This document shows positions 46,383-56,365 of a stretch of 64,000 nucleotides of DNA, piece by piece. The first letter of the stretch is position 1. Each line of letters opens with the position of its first letter. Below the pieces are notes generated by a model. The model made no database searches and was not told the origin of the DNA. It saw only the letters and a program-made list of their open reading frames with translations. The stretch is from NCBI RefSeq assembly GCF_004363235.1, contig NZ_SNYW01000012.1, positions 193,501 through 257,500 on the forward strand, written 5' to 3'. This stretch comes from Dongia mobilis (GTDB lineage Bacteria; Pseudomonadota; Alphaproteobacteria; Dongiales; Dongiaceae). The translations under genes were made by a program, and so were the position numbers.

Positions 46383-47549
46383 ATGTCTGTCAAATCACCG
46401 CTGGCGGTCACCGGAATCGCCGCGACCCTGCTGTTGGGCGGCGGCATCGCCCAAGCCGACATGCTGCAGAGCATCGGTGCGGGCGAAGGCGAAGTCGCCA
46501 TCGTCGCCTGGCCCGGCTATATCGAGCGCGGCGAAACCGACCCCAATTTCGACTGGGTGACGGGCTTCGAGAAGGAAACCGGCTGCAAGGTCACCGTGAA
46601 GACGGCCGGCAGCTCGGACGAGATGGTCTCGCTGATGAATGGCGGCGGCTTCGACCTCGTCACGGCCTCGGGTGATGCCTCGGTCCGCCTGATCCGCGGC
46701 GGCACGGTGCAGCCGATCAATCTCGCCCTCATCCCGGAATACTCCAAGGTCGATCCCAAGCTGCAGAATGCACCCTGGCACACCGAGGGTGGCCAGCATT
46801 ATGGCGTTCCCTGGCAATGGGGCGCCAATGTGCTGATGTACAATGCCGACGTGTTCGAGAACGCCCCGCAGAGCTGGTCGGTCGTGTTCGAGGAGCAGGT
46901 TCTGCCCGACGGCAAGTCGAACAAGGGCCGCGTCGAGGCCTATTACGGCACCATCTATCTGGCCGATGCGGCGCTCTATCTGATGGTCAACAAGCCGGAG
47001 CTCGGCATCAAGGACCCGTATGAACTCAACCAGGCCCAGTTCGATGCCGTGGTCGATCTGCTGCGCCAGCAGCGCCAGCTGGTCAACCGCTACTGGTCGG
47101 ACGTGGTCGCGCAGATGGATGATTTCGTCAACGAGGGGGTGGTCGCTTCCACCTCCTGGCCGTTCCAGGTGAATACCCTGCGCGGCAGCGACAAGATCAA
47201 GATCGGCTCGACCGTGCCGAAGGAGGGCGCCACCGGCTGGGCCGACACCACCATGATGCATGTCGACGCGCCGCATCCCAATTGCGCCTATATGTGGCTC
47301 AACCATTCGCTCACCAACGTCGCCCAGGCCGGCACCGCCGCCTGGTTCGGTAGCGTGCCGGCCGTGCCGGCCGCCTGCGACGACCCGATGCTGGCGGAGA
47401 CCAATGGCTGCATCGTCAACGGCATCCAGCTCTTCAACCGCATCCATTTCTGGCGCACGCCGGAGAAGGATTGCCCGACCCAGGGCGGCGAATGCGTGCC
47501 CTATCGCGACTGGGTGAGCGCGGTCCAGGCCGTGCAGAGCGGCCAATAG
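46383..47549 (+). CDS. Polyamine-type ABC transporter substrate-binding protein (PotD-like)
   Basis: A 388-residue periplasmic protein. A signal peptide (about 1-25) is followed by the PotD-like fold starting 'VAIVAWPGYIE', with 'YGVPWQWGANVLMYN' and 'WPFQVNTL' typical of the spermidine/putrescine group. Several C-terminal cysteines may form disulfides. An ATPase and two permeases follow, after a strong hairpin. The ligand is inferred from family only; related proteins also take other small cations. Confidence 0.88.
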   Translation: MSVKSPLAVTGIAATLLLGGGIAQADMLQSIGAGEGEVAIVAWPGYIERGETDPNFDWVTGFEKETGCKVTVKTAGSSDEMVSLMNGGGFDLVTASGDASVRLIRGGTVQPINLALIPEYSKVDPKLQNAPWHTEGGQHYGVPWQWGANVLMYNADVFENAPQSWSVVFEEQVLPDGKSNKGRVEAYYGTIYLADAALYLMVNKPELGIKDPYELNQAQFDAVVDLLRQQRQLVNRYWSDVVAQMDDFVNEGVVASTSWPFQVNTLRGSDKIKIGSTVPKEGATGWADTTMMHVDAPHPNCAYMWLNHSLTNVAQAGTAAWFGSVPAVPAACDDPMLAETNGCIVNGIQLFNRIHFWRTPEKDCPTQGGECVPYRDWVSAVQAVQSGQ

Positions 47550-47593
47550 GCGGGCCGCTGGCGAGGCCATCGCCGGCATCCGGCACTTGACGG

Positions 47594-47623
47594 CGGGGGC
47601 GGATCCTGCTTGATCCGCCCCCG
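47594..47623 (+). terminator. Strong intercistronic hairpin (partial terminator)
   Basis: Perfect 12-bp GC-rich stem (47594-47605 with 47612-47623), 6-base loop, followed by TTCGCTTTG. Located between the binding-protein and ATPase genes, it probably lowers downstream expression and protects the binding-protein mRNA. Confidence 0.7.
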
Positions 47624-47675
47624 TTCGCTTTGCGGCGGACCGTGAAAATAAGTTAACGACGTGACGGACGGAATC

Positions 47676-48710
47676 ATGGGCGGTGTGAACCAGGACGGCG
47701 TGGCAGTCTCCTTTCGCGAGGTTTCCCGCCATTACGGTGCGGTGAAGGCGGTCGACGGGGTCAGTTTCGACATCCTCGATGGCGAGTTCTTCGCCATGCT
47801 GGGCCCCTCGGGCAGCGGCAAGACCACCTGCCTGCGCCTGATCGCCGGCTTCGAGCAGCCGACTTCGGGCATCGTTTCGATCCACGGCAAGGACATGGCC
47901 GGCGTGCCGCCCTATGACCGTGACGTCAACACGGTATTCCAGGACTACGCCCTGTTCCCGCACATGAACGTGCTCGACAACGTCGCCTACGGCCTGATGA
48001 TCCGCAAGGTGCCGGCGGCCGAGCGGCGCCGGCAGGCCGAGGAGATGCTGGAGATGGTGGCGCTGGGCGGTTTCGGCGGGCGCAAGCCGTCGCAATTGTC
48101 GGGCGGCCAGCGCCAGCGCGTGGCTCTGGCGCGCGCTCTCGTCAATCATCCCAGCGTATTGCTGCTGGACGAGCCGCTGGGTGCGCTCGATTTGAAGCTG
48201 CGCGAGCAGATGCAGGTGGAACTGAAGGCGATCCAGCGCCGTGTCGGCATCACCTTCGTCTATGTCACCCACGATCAGGGCGAGGCGCTTTCGATGAGTG
48301 ACCGCGTCGCCGTGTTCAACCAGGGCCGCATCGAACAGATGGCGCGGCCCAACGAACTCTACGAGAACCCTGCCACCGCCTTCGTTGCCGGCTTCGTCGG
48401 CGTTTCCAACCTGCTGGCGCCGGCGGTGGCCGAACGCCTGACCGGTCGCAAGGCCCACTGCTCGATCCGCCCGGAGAAGATCCATCTCGCGGCACCCGGC
48501 GCGACTGCGCCGGCCAATGCCATGGCGGTCGAGGGGCGCGTGGCAGCCATTCTCTATCTCGGCGCCAGCACCCGCTACGACGTGGCGCTCGATGGCGGCG
48601 GCGAGATCACCGTCAATGTGCAGAACCGCGACCAGCACGCGGAACCGGCCGAGGGCGAGCGCGTCCTGCTCTGGTGGGAAGCACGCCACCTGATGCAGCT
48701 GGCCGGCTGA
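47676..48710 (+). CDS. Polyamine-type ABC transporter ATPase (PotA-like)
   Basis: A 344-residue ATPase with Walker A 'GPSGSGKTT', signature '[15 protein letters not shown]', Walker B '[11 protein letters not shown]', the switch His, and a C-terminal TOBE domain (about 270-340). ATG at 47676 with GGACGGA upstream is preferred over a GTG at 47661. It powers the importer with the two permeases that follow (7 bases to the next gene). Confidence 0.93.
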   Translation: MGGVNQDGVAVSFREVSRHYGAVKAVDGVSFDILDGEFFAMLGPSGSGKTTCLRLIAGFEQPTSGIVSIHGKDMAGVPPYDRDVNTVFQDYALFPHMNVLDNVAYGLMIRKVPAAERRRQAEEMLEMVALGGFGGRKPSQLSGGQRQRVALARALVNHPSVLLLDEPLGALDLKLREQMQVELKAIQRRVGITFVYVTHDQGEALSMSDRVAVFNQGRIEQMARPNELYENPATAFVAGFVGVSNLLAPAVAERLTGRKAHCSIRPEKIHLAAPGATAPANAMAVEGRVAAILYLGASTRYDVALDGGGEITVNVQNRDQHAEPAEGERVLLWWEARHLMQLAG

Positions 48711-48717
48711 CCGCGCC

Positions 48718-49638
48718 ATGACCAGCGCCAGCCTGTCCAACCGGACCTCGACCTATCTGTTCAACCACCCGAGGCTCGTGCTGCTGCTGTTGCTGCTGCC
48801 GCCGCTGCTGTGGCTCGGCATCATCTATCTCGGCTCGCTGTTCAGCCTGCTGGCACACAGCTTCTTCGCGATCGACGACTTCACCGGCAAGATCGTCTAT
48901 GACATCAGCCTCGACAATTTCGTGCGGCTGTTCTCTGACGCCAACCGCGCCATCATCCTGCGTACGGTGCTGATGGCCAGCGTGGTCACGATCATCTGCG
49001 GCATCATGGCCTTCCCTCTGGCCTATTATGTCGCGCGCTATGCCAGCGGCCGCGTGAAGGCGCTGTTCTACATCGCCGTGATGCTGCCGCTCTGGTCCAA
49101 CTATCTGGTGCGGGTCTATTCCTGGAAGCTGATCCTGGCCAAGGAAGGGGTCATCCACTGGCTGTTCGAGGCGCTTGGCCTGGGTTGGCTGCTGAACTGG
49201 ATCCTTACCCTGCCGGTGGTCGCCGGCTCGTCGCTCTCGACCTCCTATATCGGCACGGCGCTCACCTTCACCTATATCTGGCTGCCGTTTATGGTGTTGC
49301 CGATCCAGGCGTCGCTGGAGCGCGTGCCGCGCTCGCTGCTCGAGGCCTCCAGCGATCTCGGCGCCAGGCCGGGCGAAACCTTCCGCAAGGTGATCTTCCC
49401 GCTGGCGGTTCCCGGCATCGCCGCCGGCTCGATCTTCACCTTCTCGCTGACGCTCGGCGACTACATCATTCCGCAGCTGATCGGCTCATCGAGGCCGTTC
49501 ATCGGCCAGGCCGTCTACCAGCTCCAGGGGACTGCCGGCGACATCCCGATGGCCGCCGCCTTTGCCATGGTGCCGATCCTGATCATGGCCATCTACCTCA
49601 CCATCGCCAAGCGCATGGGGGCCTTCGATGCGCTCTAA
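48718..49638 (+). CDS. Polyamine-type ABC transporter permease 1 (PotB-like)
   Basis: A 306-residue inner-membrane protein with six TM helices and the EAA loop '[25 protein letters not shown]' that docks on the ATPase. It starts 7 bases after the ATPase stop and overlaps the second permease by 11 bases, so the four genes act as one importer. Confidence 0.93.
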   Translation: MTSASLSNRTSTYLFNHPRLVLLLLLLPPLLWLGIIYLGSLFSLLAHSFFAIDDFTGKIVYDISLDNFVRLFSDANRAIILRTVLMASVVTIICGIMAFPLAYYVARYASGRVKALFYIAVMLPLWSNYLVRVYSWKLILAKEGVIHWLFEALGLGWLLNWILTLPVVAGSSLSTSYIGTALTFTYIWLPFMVLPIQASLERVPRSLLEASSDLGARPGETFRKVIFPLAVPGIAAGSIFTFSLTLGDYIIPQLIGSSRPFIGQAVYQLQGTAGDIPMAAAFAMVPILIMAIYLTIAKRMGAFDAL

Positions 49639-50461
49639 GGCAATCGCACCCGACCGCTCGAAGGGCTCGGCCAGCTGGGGCCTCAAGGCCGCCGCCTGGT
49701 TCGGCGTGCTCTTCCTCAACCTGCCGATCCTGTTCATCGTCCTTTACGGCTTCACCACCGACGATGCCAGCTACACCTTTCCGCCGCCGGGCCTGACCAC
49801 CGAATGGTTCGTGGTGACCTGGAACCGGCCGGATTTCTGGGCCGCCTTCTGGCTGTCGGTCCGGGTCGCCTTCGCCGCCATGGCGATCGCCATCGTGCTC
49901 GGCACCTGTGCCGCCGCCGCCATGTACCGCTTCAGCTTCTTCGGCAAGGAATCTGTGACGCTTCTCATCCTGCTACCGATCGCACTGCCCGGCATCATCA
50001 CCGGCATCAGCCTGCGCTCGGCCTTTGCCCTGGGCGAGATTCCCTTCTCCTATTTCACCATCGTCCTCGGCCATGCCACCTTCTGCATCGTGGTGGTCTA
50101 CAACAACGCGATCGCGCGGCTGCGGCGCTCCTCGCCCGCCCTCATCGAGGCCTCGATGGATCTCGGCGCCAACTCCTTCCAGACCTTCCGCCACGTGATT
50201 TTGCCCAATCTGGCAACCGCGATCCTGGCTGGCGGCATGCTGGCCTTCGCCCTTTCCTTCGACGAGATCATCGTCACCACCTTCACCGCCGGCCAGCAGG
50301 AAACCCTGCCGATCTGGATGTTCGGCGAACTGGCGCGGCCGCGCCAGCGCCCGGTCACCAATGTTGCCGCCATCTTCGTCATGATCATCACCTTCGTGCC
50401 CATCCTGCTGGCCTATTACCTGACCCGCGATACCGACGATGTCGCCGGCAGCGGAAAGTGA
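49628..50461 (+). CDS. Polyamine-type ABC transporter permease 2 (PotC-like)
   Basis: A 277-residue permease with six TM helices and the EAA loop '[20 protein letters not shown]'. It overlaps the preceding permease by 11 bases and the following cold-shock-domain gene by 23 bases. With permease 1 it forms the membrane pore. Confidence 0.93.
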   Translation: MRSKAIAPDRSKGSASWGLKAAAWFGVLFLNLPILFIVLYGFTTDDASYTFPPPGLTTEWFVVTWNRPDFWAAFWLSVRVAFAAMAIAIVLGTCAAAAMYRFSFFGKESVTLLILLPIALPGIITGISLRSAFALGEIPFSYFTIVLGHATFCIVVVYNNAIARLRRSSPALIEASMDLGANSFQTFRHVILPNLATAILAGGMLAFALSFDEIIVTTFTAGQQETLPIWMFGELARPRQRPVTNVAAIFVMIITFVPILLAYYLTRDTDDVAGSGK

Positions 50462-50687
50462 GCCGGCACCGGTCACCGGCACCGTGCTGTGGTTCAAGCC
50501 GCAGAAGGGCTATGGCTTCGTGAAGCCCGATGACGGCGGGGCCGACGTCTTCGTCCACCTGGCGGACCTCGCGGCCAGCGGCCTCGACAGCCTCGCCGAG
50601 GGCGAGCGCATCAGCTTCCGCCGCGCCAGCCATGGCGACGGGCGCTATTACGCCATAACCATCGGCCGCATCGGCCCGGCTGATTGA
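50439..50687 (+). CDS. Cold-shock-domain protein
   Basis: An 82-residue single-domain nucleic-acid-binding protein. RNP1 'KGYGFVKPD' and RNP2 'VFVHLADL' are present, slightly diverged from CspA ('KGFGFI', 'VFVH'). A short polar extension precedes the barrel. Its start lies inside the end of the permease gene, with no separate promoter visible, so it may be translated from the importer mRNA. It could be an RNA chaperone; the reason for this linkage is unknown. Confidence 0.87.
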   Translation: MSPAAESEPAPVTGTVLWFKPQKGYGFVKPDDGGADVFVHLADLAASGLDSLAEGERISFRRASHGDGRYYAITIGRIGPAD

Positions 50688-50798
50688 TCCCGGCCGATTG
50701 CCCCCAATTCGATGACCGCTGCATGACGAAGCCTGCGCTTGCGCGGGAACGCCCAACCGGGCGATAAATCTGCGCCAATTCTGCCGGGGAGAAGTGCC

Positions 50799-51902
50799 TT
50801 GCGTATCACCAAGCTGGAGAGTTTCTGCAACCGCTATGTCGGCTTCCTGCGCATTACCGACGAGAGCGGAGCGCAAGGTTGGGGCCAGTTCTCGACCTAT
50901 CACAGCGACATCACCGCCCAGGTCTTTCACCGCCAGGTCGCCCCCTATGTGCTGGGCAAGGACGAAGCGGATCTGGAATCCCTGATCGAACTGGCGCTCG
51001 AGCGCGAGCACAAATTCCCCGGTTCCTACATGAAGCGGGCCGTCGGCGGCTATGACACGGCGGTCTGGGATCTGCGCGGCAAGCGCGCCGGCAAGCCGGT
51101 GGTCGAACTCCTCGGTGGCACCCCGGGCAGGATCCGCGCCTATGCCTCTTCGATGAAGCGCGACATCACGCCGGAACAGGAGGCCGAACGCTTCCTGCGC
51201 CTGCGCGACGCCCATGGCTTCGACGCCTTCAAGTTCCGCGTCGGGGCCGAATGCGGCCACGATGTCGACGAATGGCCTGGCCGCACCGAGGCGATCGTGC
51301 CCGCGATCCGCAAGGCGCTGGGTCCCGAGGCTACCCTGCTGGTCGACGCCAATAGCGGCTTCTCGCCGAAGCGCGCCATCGACGTCGGCCGCATGCTGGA
51401 GAGCGAGGGCGTCTCGCATTTCGAGGAGCCCTGCCCCTATTGGGAGCTCGAACAGACCAAGGAAGTGACCGAAGCGCTCAACCTCGACGTCACCGGCGGC
51501 GAGCAGGATTGCGAATTCCCGGTCTGGCGCCAGATGATCAGGGACCGCGTCGTCGACGTCCTGCAACCCGACATCCTCTATCTCGGCGGCATCGCCCGGA
51601 CGCTGACCGTCTGCCGCATGGCGGCGGAGGCCGGCATGCCGGTGACGCCGCACGCCGCCAATTGGGGCCTCGTCACGCTATTCACCATGCACCTGCTGCG
51701 CGCCATTCCCAATGCCGGCAAATATCTGGAATTCTCGATCGAGGGGCCGGACTACTACCCTTGGCAATACGGCCTTTTCCGCAGCTTCCCCTACGAGATC
51801 AGGGACGGCCAGGCGACCGTCACCGATGCCCCCGGCTGGGGCATCGAGATCGAGCCGGAATGGCTCGCCAAATCGACCTATCAGGTGAGCGAACTCGCCT
51901 AG
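50799..51902 (+). CDS. Enolase-superfamily (mandelate racemase subgroup) enzyme
   Basis: A 367-residue enzyme. A capping domain is followed by a barrel with KxR (Lys145, Arg147), metal ligands Asp183, Glu209 or 210 and Glu235, and the Asp258/His285 dyad of the mandelate racemase subgroup. These enzymes abstract the proton alpha to a carboxylate, typically dehydrating sugar acids. TTG at 50799, preceded by GGGGAGAAG, is the start. The substrate cannot be predicted; it is flanked by ABC importers but not clearly in their operons. Confidence 0.85.
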   Translation: MRITKLESFCNRYVGFLRITDESGAQGWGQFSTYHSDITAQVFHRQVAPYVLGKDEADLESLIELALEREHKFPGSYMKRAVGGYDTAVWDLRGKRAGKPVVELLGGTPGRIRAYASSMKRDITPEQEAERFLRLRDAHGFDAFKFRVGAECGHDVDEWPGRTEAIVPAIRKALGPEATLLVDANSGFSPKRAIDVGRMLESEGVSHFEEPCPYWELEQTKEVTEALNLDVTGGEQDCEFPVWRQMIRDRVVDVLQPDILYLGGIARTLTVCRMAAEAGMPVTPHAANWGLVTLFTMHLLRAIPNAGKYLEFSIEGPDYYPWQYGLFRSFPYEIRDGQATVTDAPGWGIEIEPEWLAKSTYQVSELA

Positions 51903-51924
51903 GTCGCGCCAGCCGCTCTGGCGG

Positions 51925-54036
51925 CTACGTCCGTGCCTCGGGAGCGCCGTGATCGCCGGCGCCCAGCGAGATCACCGGCTCCATCGCCCGCAGGGTTTCG
52001 ACGTCGAGATGGCACATGATGCGGTGCCCGGCGCCGAGGTCCCGCACCGGCGGCGTCTGCGTCTCGCAGATCTCGCCGATCTTGCGCGGGCAGCGCGTCT
52101 GGAACGGGCAGCCGCTGGGCGGGTTCATCGGCGAGGGCATTTCGCCGCTCAGCACGATGTGCTTCTTGACGACGCTGGTATCGGCGATCGGGATCGCCGA
52201 GAGCAGCGCCTCGGTATAGGGGTGATAGGGCGGCGAGAAGATCTGGTCGGTGGTGCCCTGCTCGACGATATAGCCCAGATACATGACGATGACGCGGTCG
52301 GCGATGTAGCGCACGACCGATAGGTCGTGGCTGATGAACAGCATGGTCGTCTTGTTGCGGCGCTGGATGTCCATCAGCAGCTCGGTCACCGCCGCCTGCA
52401 CCGACACATCGAGGGCCGATACCGGCTCGTCGGCGACCACCACCTTGGCGTTGCCGGCAAAGGCGCGCGCCACGCCGATGCGCTGCTTCTGGCCGCCCGA
52501 CAGCTGGCGCGGCCGGCGGTTCTCGAAGGCGCGCGGCAGCTTCACCAAATCGAGGAGTTCCAGCATGCGCTTGCGGCGATCGGCCGTGTCCTTGCCGACC
52601 TTGAACTTCTCCAGCGTGCGGATGATCTGCGCGCCGACCGTATGGCTGGGATTGAGCGTGTCGAACGGGTTCTGGAACACCATCTGGATCGAGGCGACCG
52701 TGTGCACGTCGCGCAGGCCGACCCCGGTCGACTGGATCTCCTGTCCGGCCAGGGTGACCTTGCCGCTAGTGGCGGTCTCGAGGCCGAGCAGCACCTTGGC
52801 CAGGGTCGACTTGCCGCAGCCGGATTCGCCGACGATCGCCACCGTCTCGGATTCGCGCGCCTCGAAGCTGATCGTCTCGTTGGCCTTGACCACCCGGTCC
52901 TCGCCGCCGGCGAAGACCTCGTTCGCGGCCACCCGGTAGTATTTGCGCAGATCGTCGATCTGCAGCACGGGTTCGCCGACCTTGACCGGCTCGCTCGCCT
53001 TTGCCGCCCCTTCCGGCAGGGCCTGCCAGTCGATCTCGTTGAAGCGGACGCAGCGGCTGAAATGGTTGTCGTGCCCTTCCACCTTGACCATGGGTATCTC
53101 GGCGGCGTCGCACCGGCCCTTGACGAAATGCTGGCAGCGCGGGCCGAAATTGCACCCCTGCGGCCGCTCGTGCGGCAGCGGCAACTGGCCGGGAATGGCG
53201 ATCAGCGGCCGCTTGTTCTTGTCGGCGCCCGGCAGCGGGATCGAGCGGAACAGGCCCTGCGTGTAGGGATGCCGCATGCGGTCGAACACGTCCTTGACCG
53301 ATCCGGTCTCCACCGCCTCGCCGGAATACATCACCGTGATGCGGTCGCAGGTTTCCAGAATCAGGCCGAGATTGTGCGACACGAAGATCATTGAGGTGCC
53401 GGTGCTCCGGCTCAAATCCTTGACCAGATCGACGATGCCCGCCTCGACCGTCACGTCAAGGGCGGTGGTCGGCTCGTCGAGCAGCAGCAGCGCCGGCTTC
53501 GACAGCAGCGCCATGGCAATGACGATGCGCTGTTGCTGGCCGCCGGAAAGCTGGTGCGGATAGGAGCGCATCATGCGCTCGGGATCCGGCAGGCGGACGG
53601 CATTCAGCATCTCCAGCGCGCGCTGATGGGCCTCGGCCTTCGACACCTTCTCGTGGATCAGCGGCACTTCCATCAGCTGCTGGCCGATCTTCATGGCGGG
53701 ATTGAGGCTGGCCATCGGCTCCTGGTAGATCATCGCGATCTTGGAGCCGCGCAGGGCACGCAGTTCCGCCTCGGACATCTCGCCCATATCGCGGCCCTGG
53801 AACTTGATGCGCCCGCCGACGATGCGGCCGATCCCGGGCAGATCGCGCATGATGCCAAGCGAGACGGTCGACTTGCCGCAGCCGGATTCGCCGACGATGC
53901 CCATCGCCTCGCCGGGCATGACGGTGCAGGAGAAGTCCATCACCGCAGGCATCTCGCCAGCGCGGGTGAAGAACGAGATCGAGAGATTCTCGATCTCGAG
54001 GATCGGGGTCGTCGCCTGACCGGCCGCTGCTTCCAT
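51925..54036 (-). CDS. Dipeptide/oligopeptide ABC transporter, fused double ATPase (DppD-DppF/GsiA-like)
   Basis: 703 residues with two complete ABC modules: Walker A 'GESGCGKST' near 50 and again near 400, each with its own 'LSGGQ', Walker B and C-terminal oligopeptide-transporter domain holding cysteine motifs (CNFGPRC, GCPFQTRC) of the type that binds Fe-S in DppD. It replaces the usual two separate ATPases. ATG 54036 with GGAGGG is preferred; 54048 is an alternative. It follows the permease gene with a gap of about 14 bases. Confidence 0.93.
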   Translation of the reverse strand: MEAAAGQATTPILEIENLSISFFTRAGEMPAVMDFSCTVMPGEAMGIVGESGCGKSTVSLGIMRDLPGIGRIVGGRIKFQGRDMGEMSEAELRALRGSKIAMIYQEPMASLNPAMKIGQQLMEVPLIHEKVSKAEAHQRALEMLNAVRLPDPERMMRSYPHQLSGGQQQRIVIAMALLSKPALLLLDEPTTALDVTVEAGIVDLVKDLSRSTGTSMIFVSHNLGLILETCDRITVMYSGEAVETGSVKDVFDRMRHPYTQGLFRSIPLPGADKNKRPLIAIPGQLPLPHERPQGCNFGPRCQHFVKGRCDAAEIPMVKVEGHDNHFSRCVRFNEIDWQALPEGAAKASEPVKVGEPVLQIDDLRKYYRVAANEVFAGGEDRVVKANETISFEARESETVAIVGESGCGKSTLAKVLLGLETATSGKVTLAGQEIQSTGVGLRDVHTVASIQMVFQNPFDTLNPSHTVGAQIIRTLEKFKVGKDTADRRKRMLELLDLVKLPRAFENRRPRQLSGGQKQRIGVARAFAGNAKVVVADEPVSALDVSVQAAVTELLMDIQRRNKTTMLFISHDLSVVRYIADRVIVMYLGYIVEQGTTDQIFSPPYHPYTEALLSAIPIADTSVVKKHIVLSGEMPSPMNPPSGCPFQTRCPRKIGEICETQTPPVRDLGAGHRIMCHLDVETLRAMEPVISLGAGDHGAPEART

Positions 54037-54050
54037 TCCGCCCTCCATCC

Positions 54051-55208
54051 CTAATCCCGCAACGACTGCTCGCGCAGCGAATCGGCCAGCAGGTTGAGGC
54101 CGAGCACCAGCGACATCAGGGCGATGGCCGGCGCCAGCCCCTGCCAGAAATAGAGCCGCAGCTGCGCCACATTGCTGCCGTCCTTTATCGCCGTGCCCCA
54201 GTCGGGGCTTTCCGGCCCCATGCCGAGGCCGAAGAAGCCCAGCGTGCCCAGCAGGATGGTGGTATAGCCGATGCGCAGGCAGGCATCGACGATGAGCGGC
54301 CCGCGCGCATTCGGCAGCATCTCCCACAGCATGATGTACCAGGGGCTTTCGCCCCTGGTCTGGGCCGCGGCGATGTAGTCGCGCGTCTTGATCTCGAGGC
54401 ACAGGCCGCGGACGATGCGGAACACGCCCGGGCTGGAGGCGAACACCACGGCGATGAAGATGTTGAGTTCGTTGGGCTCGATCGCGATGATGCCGAGCGG
54501 ATCGCTGTCGAACACCAGCCCGGCATAGATCCAGCCGCCGATGACAAGGGTCAGGCCGAGATAGAGATATAGCCGCTCCGGGCGCGCCTCGTAACCCGTG
54601 TAGAACAGCACCAGGAAAAAGATGATCGGCACCAGCAGCATCACGCCGGCCATGGCATAGGGGATGGGCGTGTCCATGATGCCCGGCGTCACCAGCAGGT
54701 AGAACAGCAGGATCACCGGGAAGGCGAGGACGAGGTTGGCCAGGAAGGACAGCACCTGGTCGGTGCGCTGGCCGAAATAGCCCGCCGGCAGGCCGAGCGA
54801 GATGCCGACCAGGAAGGCAATCAGCGTCGCCGCGGGCGCAATGGTCAGCACGATGCGCGCGCCATAGACCACGCGACTGAAGACATCGCGCGCGAGCAGA
54901 TCGCCGCCGAGGAGGAACAGCATCCCGCTCTCCGGTTCGGTGGCGCCGGGCACGGCGTTCTTCATCACCGCCACCTGCACCCGCGGATCGAGCGGGGCGA
55001 CGACATCGGCGAAAATGGCCGTGAACAGCCAGAAGCCGCAGATGAGAACGCCGGCGATTCCGGCGCGGTCATCGAACAGCCGGCCGAACAGGCCGAGGCG
55101 CCGCTTGAACTTGAAGACCATTAGCACCACCAGCGCCAGCGCCAGCCACACCGGCCACAAACGCCCGGCGATGCCGATTGCCACTCCCAGGATTCCGACT
55201 GATTCCAT
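54051..55208 (-). CDS. Dipeptide-type ABC permease (DppC-like, extended)
   Basis: A 385-residue permease, longer than the roughly 300 usual. The N-terminal DppC region and the EAA loop ('AAQTRGESPWYIMLWEMLPNARG') are present, but an insertion of about 80 residues with two or more hydrophobic segments ('LLVPIIFFLVLFY', 'LYLGLTLVIGGWIYAG') lies in the middle. ATG 55208 with AGGAG is used. Couples with the DppB-like permease 10 bases upstream. Confidence 0.88.
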   Translation of the reverse strand: MESVGILGVAIGIAGRLWPVWLALALVVLMVFKFKRRLGLFGRLFDDRAGIAGVLICGFWLFTAIFADVVAPLDPRVQVAVMKNAVPGATEPESGMLFLLGGDLLARDVFSRVVYGARIVLTIAPAATLIAFLVGISLGLPAGYFGQRTDQVLSFLANLVLAFPVILLFYLLVTPGIMDTPIPYAMAGVMLLVPIIFFLVLFYTGYEARPERLYLYLGLTLVIGGWIYAGLVFDSDPLGIIAIEPNELNIFIAVVFASSPGVFRIVRGLCLEIKTRDYIAAAQTRGESPWYIMLWEMLPNARGPLIVDACLRIGYTTILLGTLGFFGLGMGPESPDWGTAIKDGSNVAQLRLYFWQGLAPAIALMSLVLGLNLLADSLREQSLRD

Positions 55209-55218
55209 CCATCCGCTC

Positions 55219-56256
55219 CTAAGAAACCCGGATGCGCGGATTGAGCAATGCGTATCCGACATCGGAAATCAGCTGCGTCAGCAGCACGACGGCAACCGAG
55301 ACGAGACCGCAGGCCAGCACCAGATCGATGTCGTTGTTCGACGCGGCCTGCACCAGCAGCCAGCCGAAACCCTTGTAGTTGAAGATCGATTCGACGACGA
55401 CGACGCCGGTCAGCAGCCAGGGAAACTGCAGCATGATCACGGTGAAGGGTGCGATCAGCGCATTGCGCAGGGCGTGCTTGACCACGATCGCGCCGAAACT
55501 GAGCCCCTTCAGCCTGGCGGTGCGGATGTACTGCGCCGTCATGACCTCGGCCATGGAGGCGCGGGTCATGCGCGCGATATAGCCGATGCCGTAGATGGCC
55601 ATGGTCATCACTGGCAGGGTGAAATTGTTGAAGCTGATGCCCTTCGTCAGCGCGGTCGCGGCCGAGCCGTTGAGCCAACCCAGCCAGGAGGCGAAGATTG
55701 CGGTGAAGATCACCGCCGAGACGTATTCCGGTGTCGCCGTCGACACGATCGAGGCGACGGAAAGCGTTCGATCCAGCCGGGACCCCTCGCGCATGCCGGC
55801 CAGCACGCCGATCAGGAGCGAGACCGGCACCATCACCACCATCACCCAGAACATCAGGATCCCGGTCGCCGCCAGGGCCTCGCTCAGGCGATCCGCGACC
55901 GGGGTGCGGAAGGCGGTCGAGCAGCCGAAATCACCCTGCAGCACGCCGGAGAAGCTGGTTTCCGTGGATTCGTCGCAATAGCGGAAGCGCGGCACCGGCT
56001 GGCCGGTCGACGGGTCGATCACGGGCTCCTTCGGCCACACCCCGATCCAGCGGCCGAAGCGGATGGTGAAGTCATCGCGATAGCCGTTGCGCTGCAGCCA
56101 GTTCTCGAGGTCCTGGTCGCTGGCCCGCATCTCCGTCTGGAAGATGGCGAGCTTGCGCAGGTTCGGCTCCAGGTTGACGAAGGCGAAGACAACGAGGCTG
56201 AGGCACAGCATCGTCAACAGCATGACGCCGAGGCGCCTCAGGATGAATGTGAGCAC
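55219..56256 (-). CDS. Dipeptide-type ABC permease (DppB-like)
   Basis: 345 residues with the DppB N-terminus ('FILRRLGVMLLTMLCLSLVVF'), a periplasmic insertion of about 70 residues after TM1 ('WLQRNGYRDDFTIRFGRWIG'), and five further TM helices with the EAA loop. It follows the binding-protein gene after a large hairpin, and precedes the DppC-like gene. Confidence 0.9.
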   Translation of the reverse strand: MLTFILRRLGVMLLTMLCLSLVVFAFVNLEPNLRKLAIFQTEMRASDQDLENWLQRNGYRDDFTIRFGRWIGVWPKEPVIDPSTGQPVPRFRYCDESTETSFSGVLQGDFGCSTAFRTPVADRLSEALAATGILMFWVMVVMVPVSLLIGVLAGMREGSRLDRTLSVASIVSTATPEYVSAVIFTAIFASWLGWLNGSAATALTKGISFNNFTLPVMTMAIYGIGYIARMTRASMAEVMTAQYIRTARLKGLSFGAIVVKHALRNALIAPFTVIMLQFPWLLTGVVVVESIFNYKGFGWLLVQAASNNDIDLVLACGLVSVAVVLLTQLISDVGYALLNPRIRVS

Positions 56257-56317
56257 GACCGCCCCCTATACCCATGCGTACCGGCATGCCAGTCGCCTGG
56301 CGGCTACCGCTGGGCCG

Positions 56318-56351
56318 GAAGGGGAGGAGCCCAAGGAGGCTCCTCCCCTTC
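56318..56351 (-). other. Large intercistronic hairpin between binding-protein and permease genes
   Basis: Perfect 14-bp stem (56318-56331 with 56338-56351) and 6-base loop about 15 bases after the binding-protein stop. No T-run follows on either strand, so it is more likely an mRNA 3'-end stabiliser or expression step-down than a true terminator. Confidence 0.75.
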
Positions 56352-56365
56352 TCGACGTAACGAGG

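Noticed and set aside
46395-48740. 781-codon minus-strand frame opposite the polyamine importer
   Set aside because: Complement of real ABC genes; no family resemblance and typical shadow composition. The same holds for 35688-37997 and 1794-4439.
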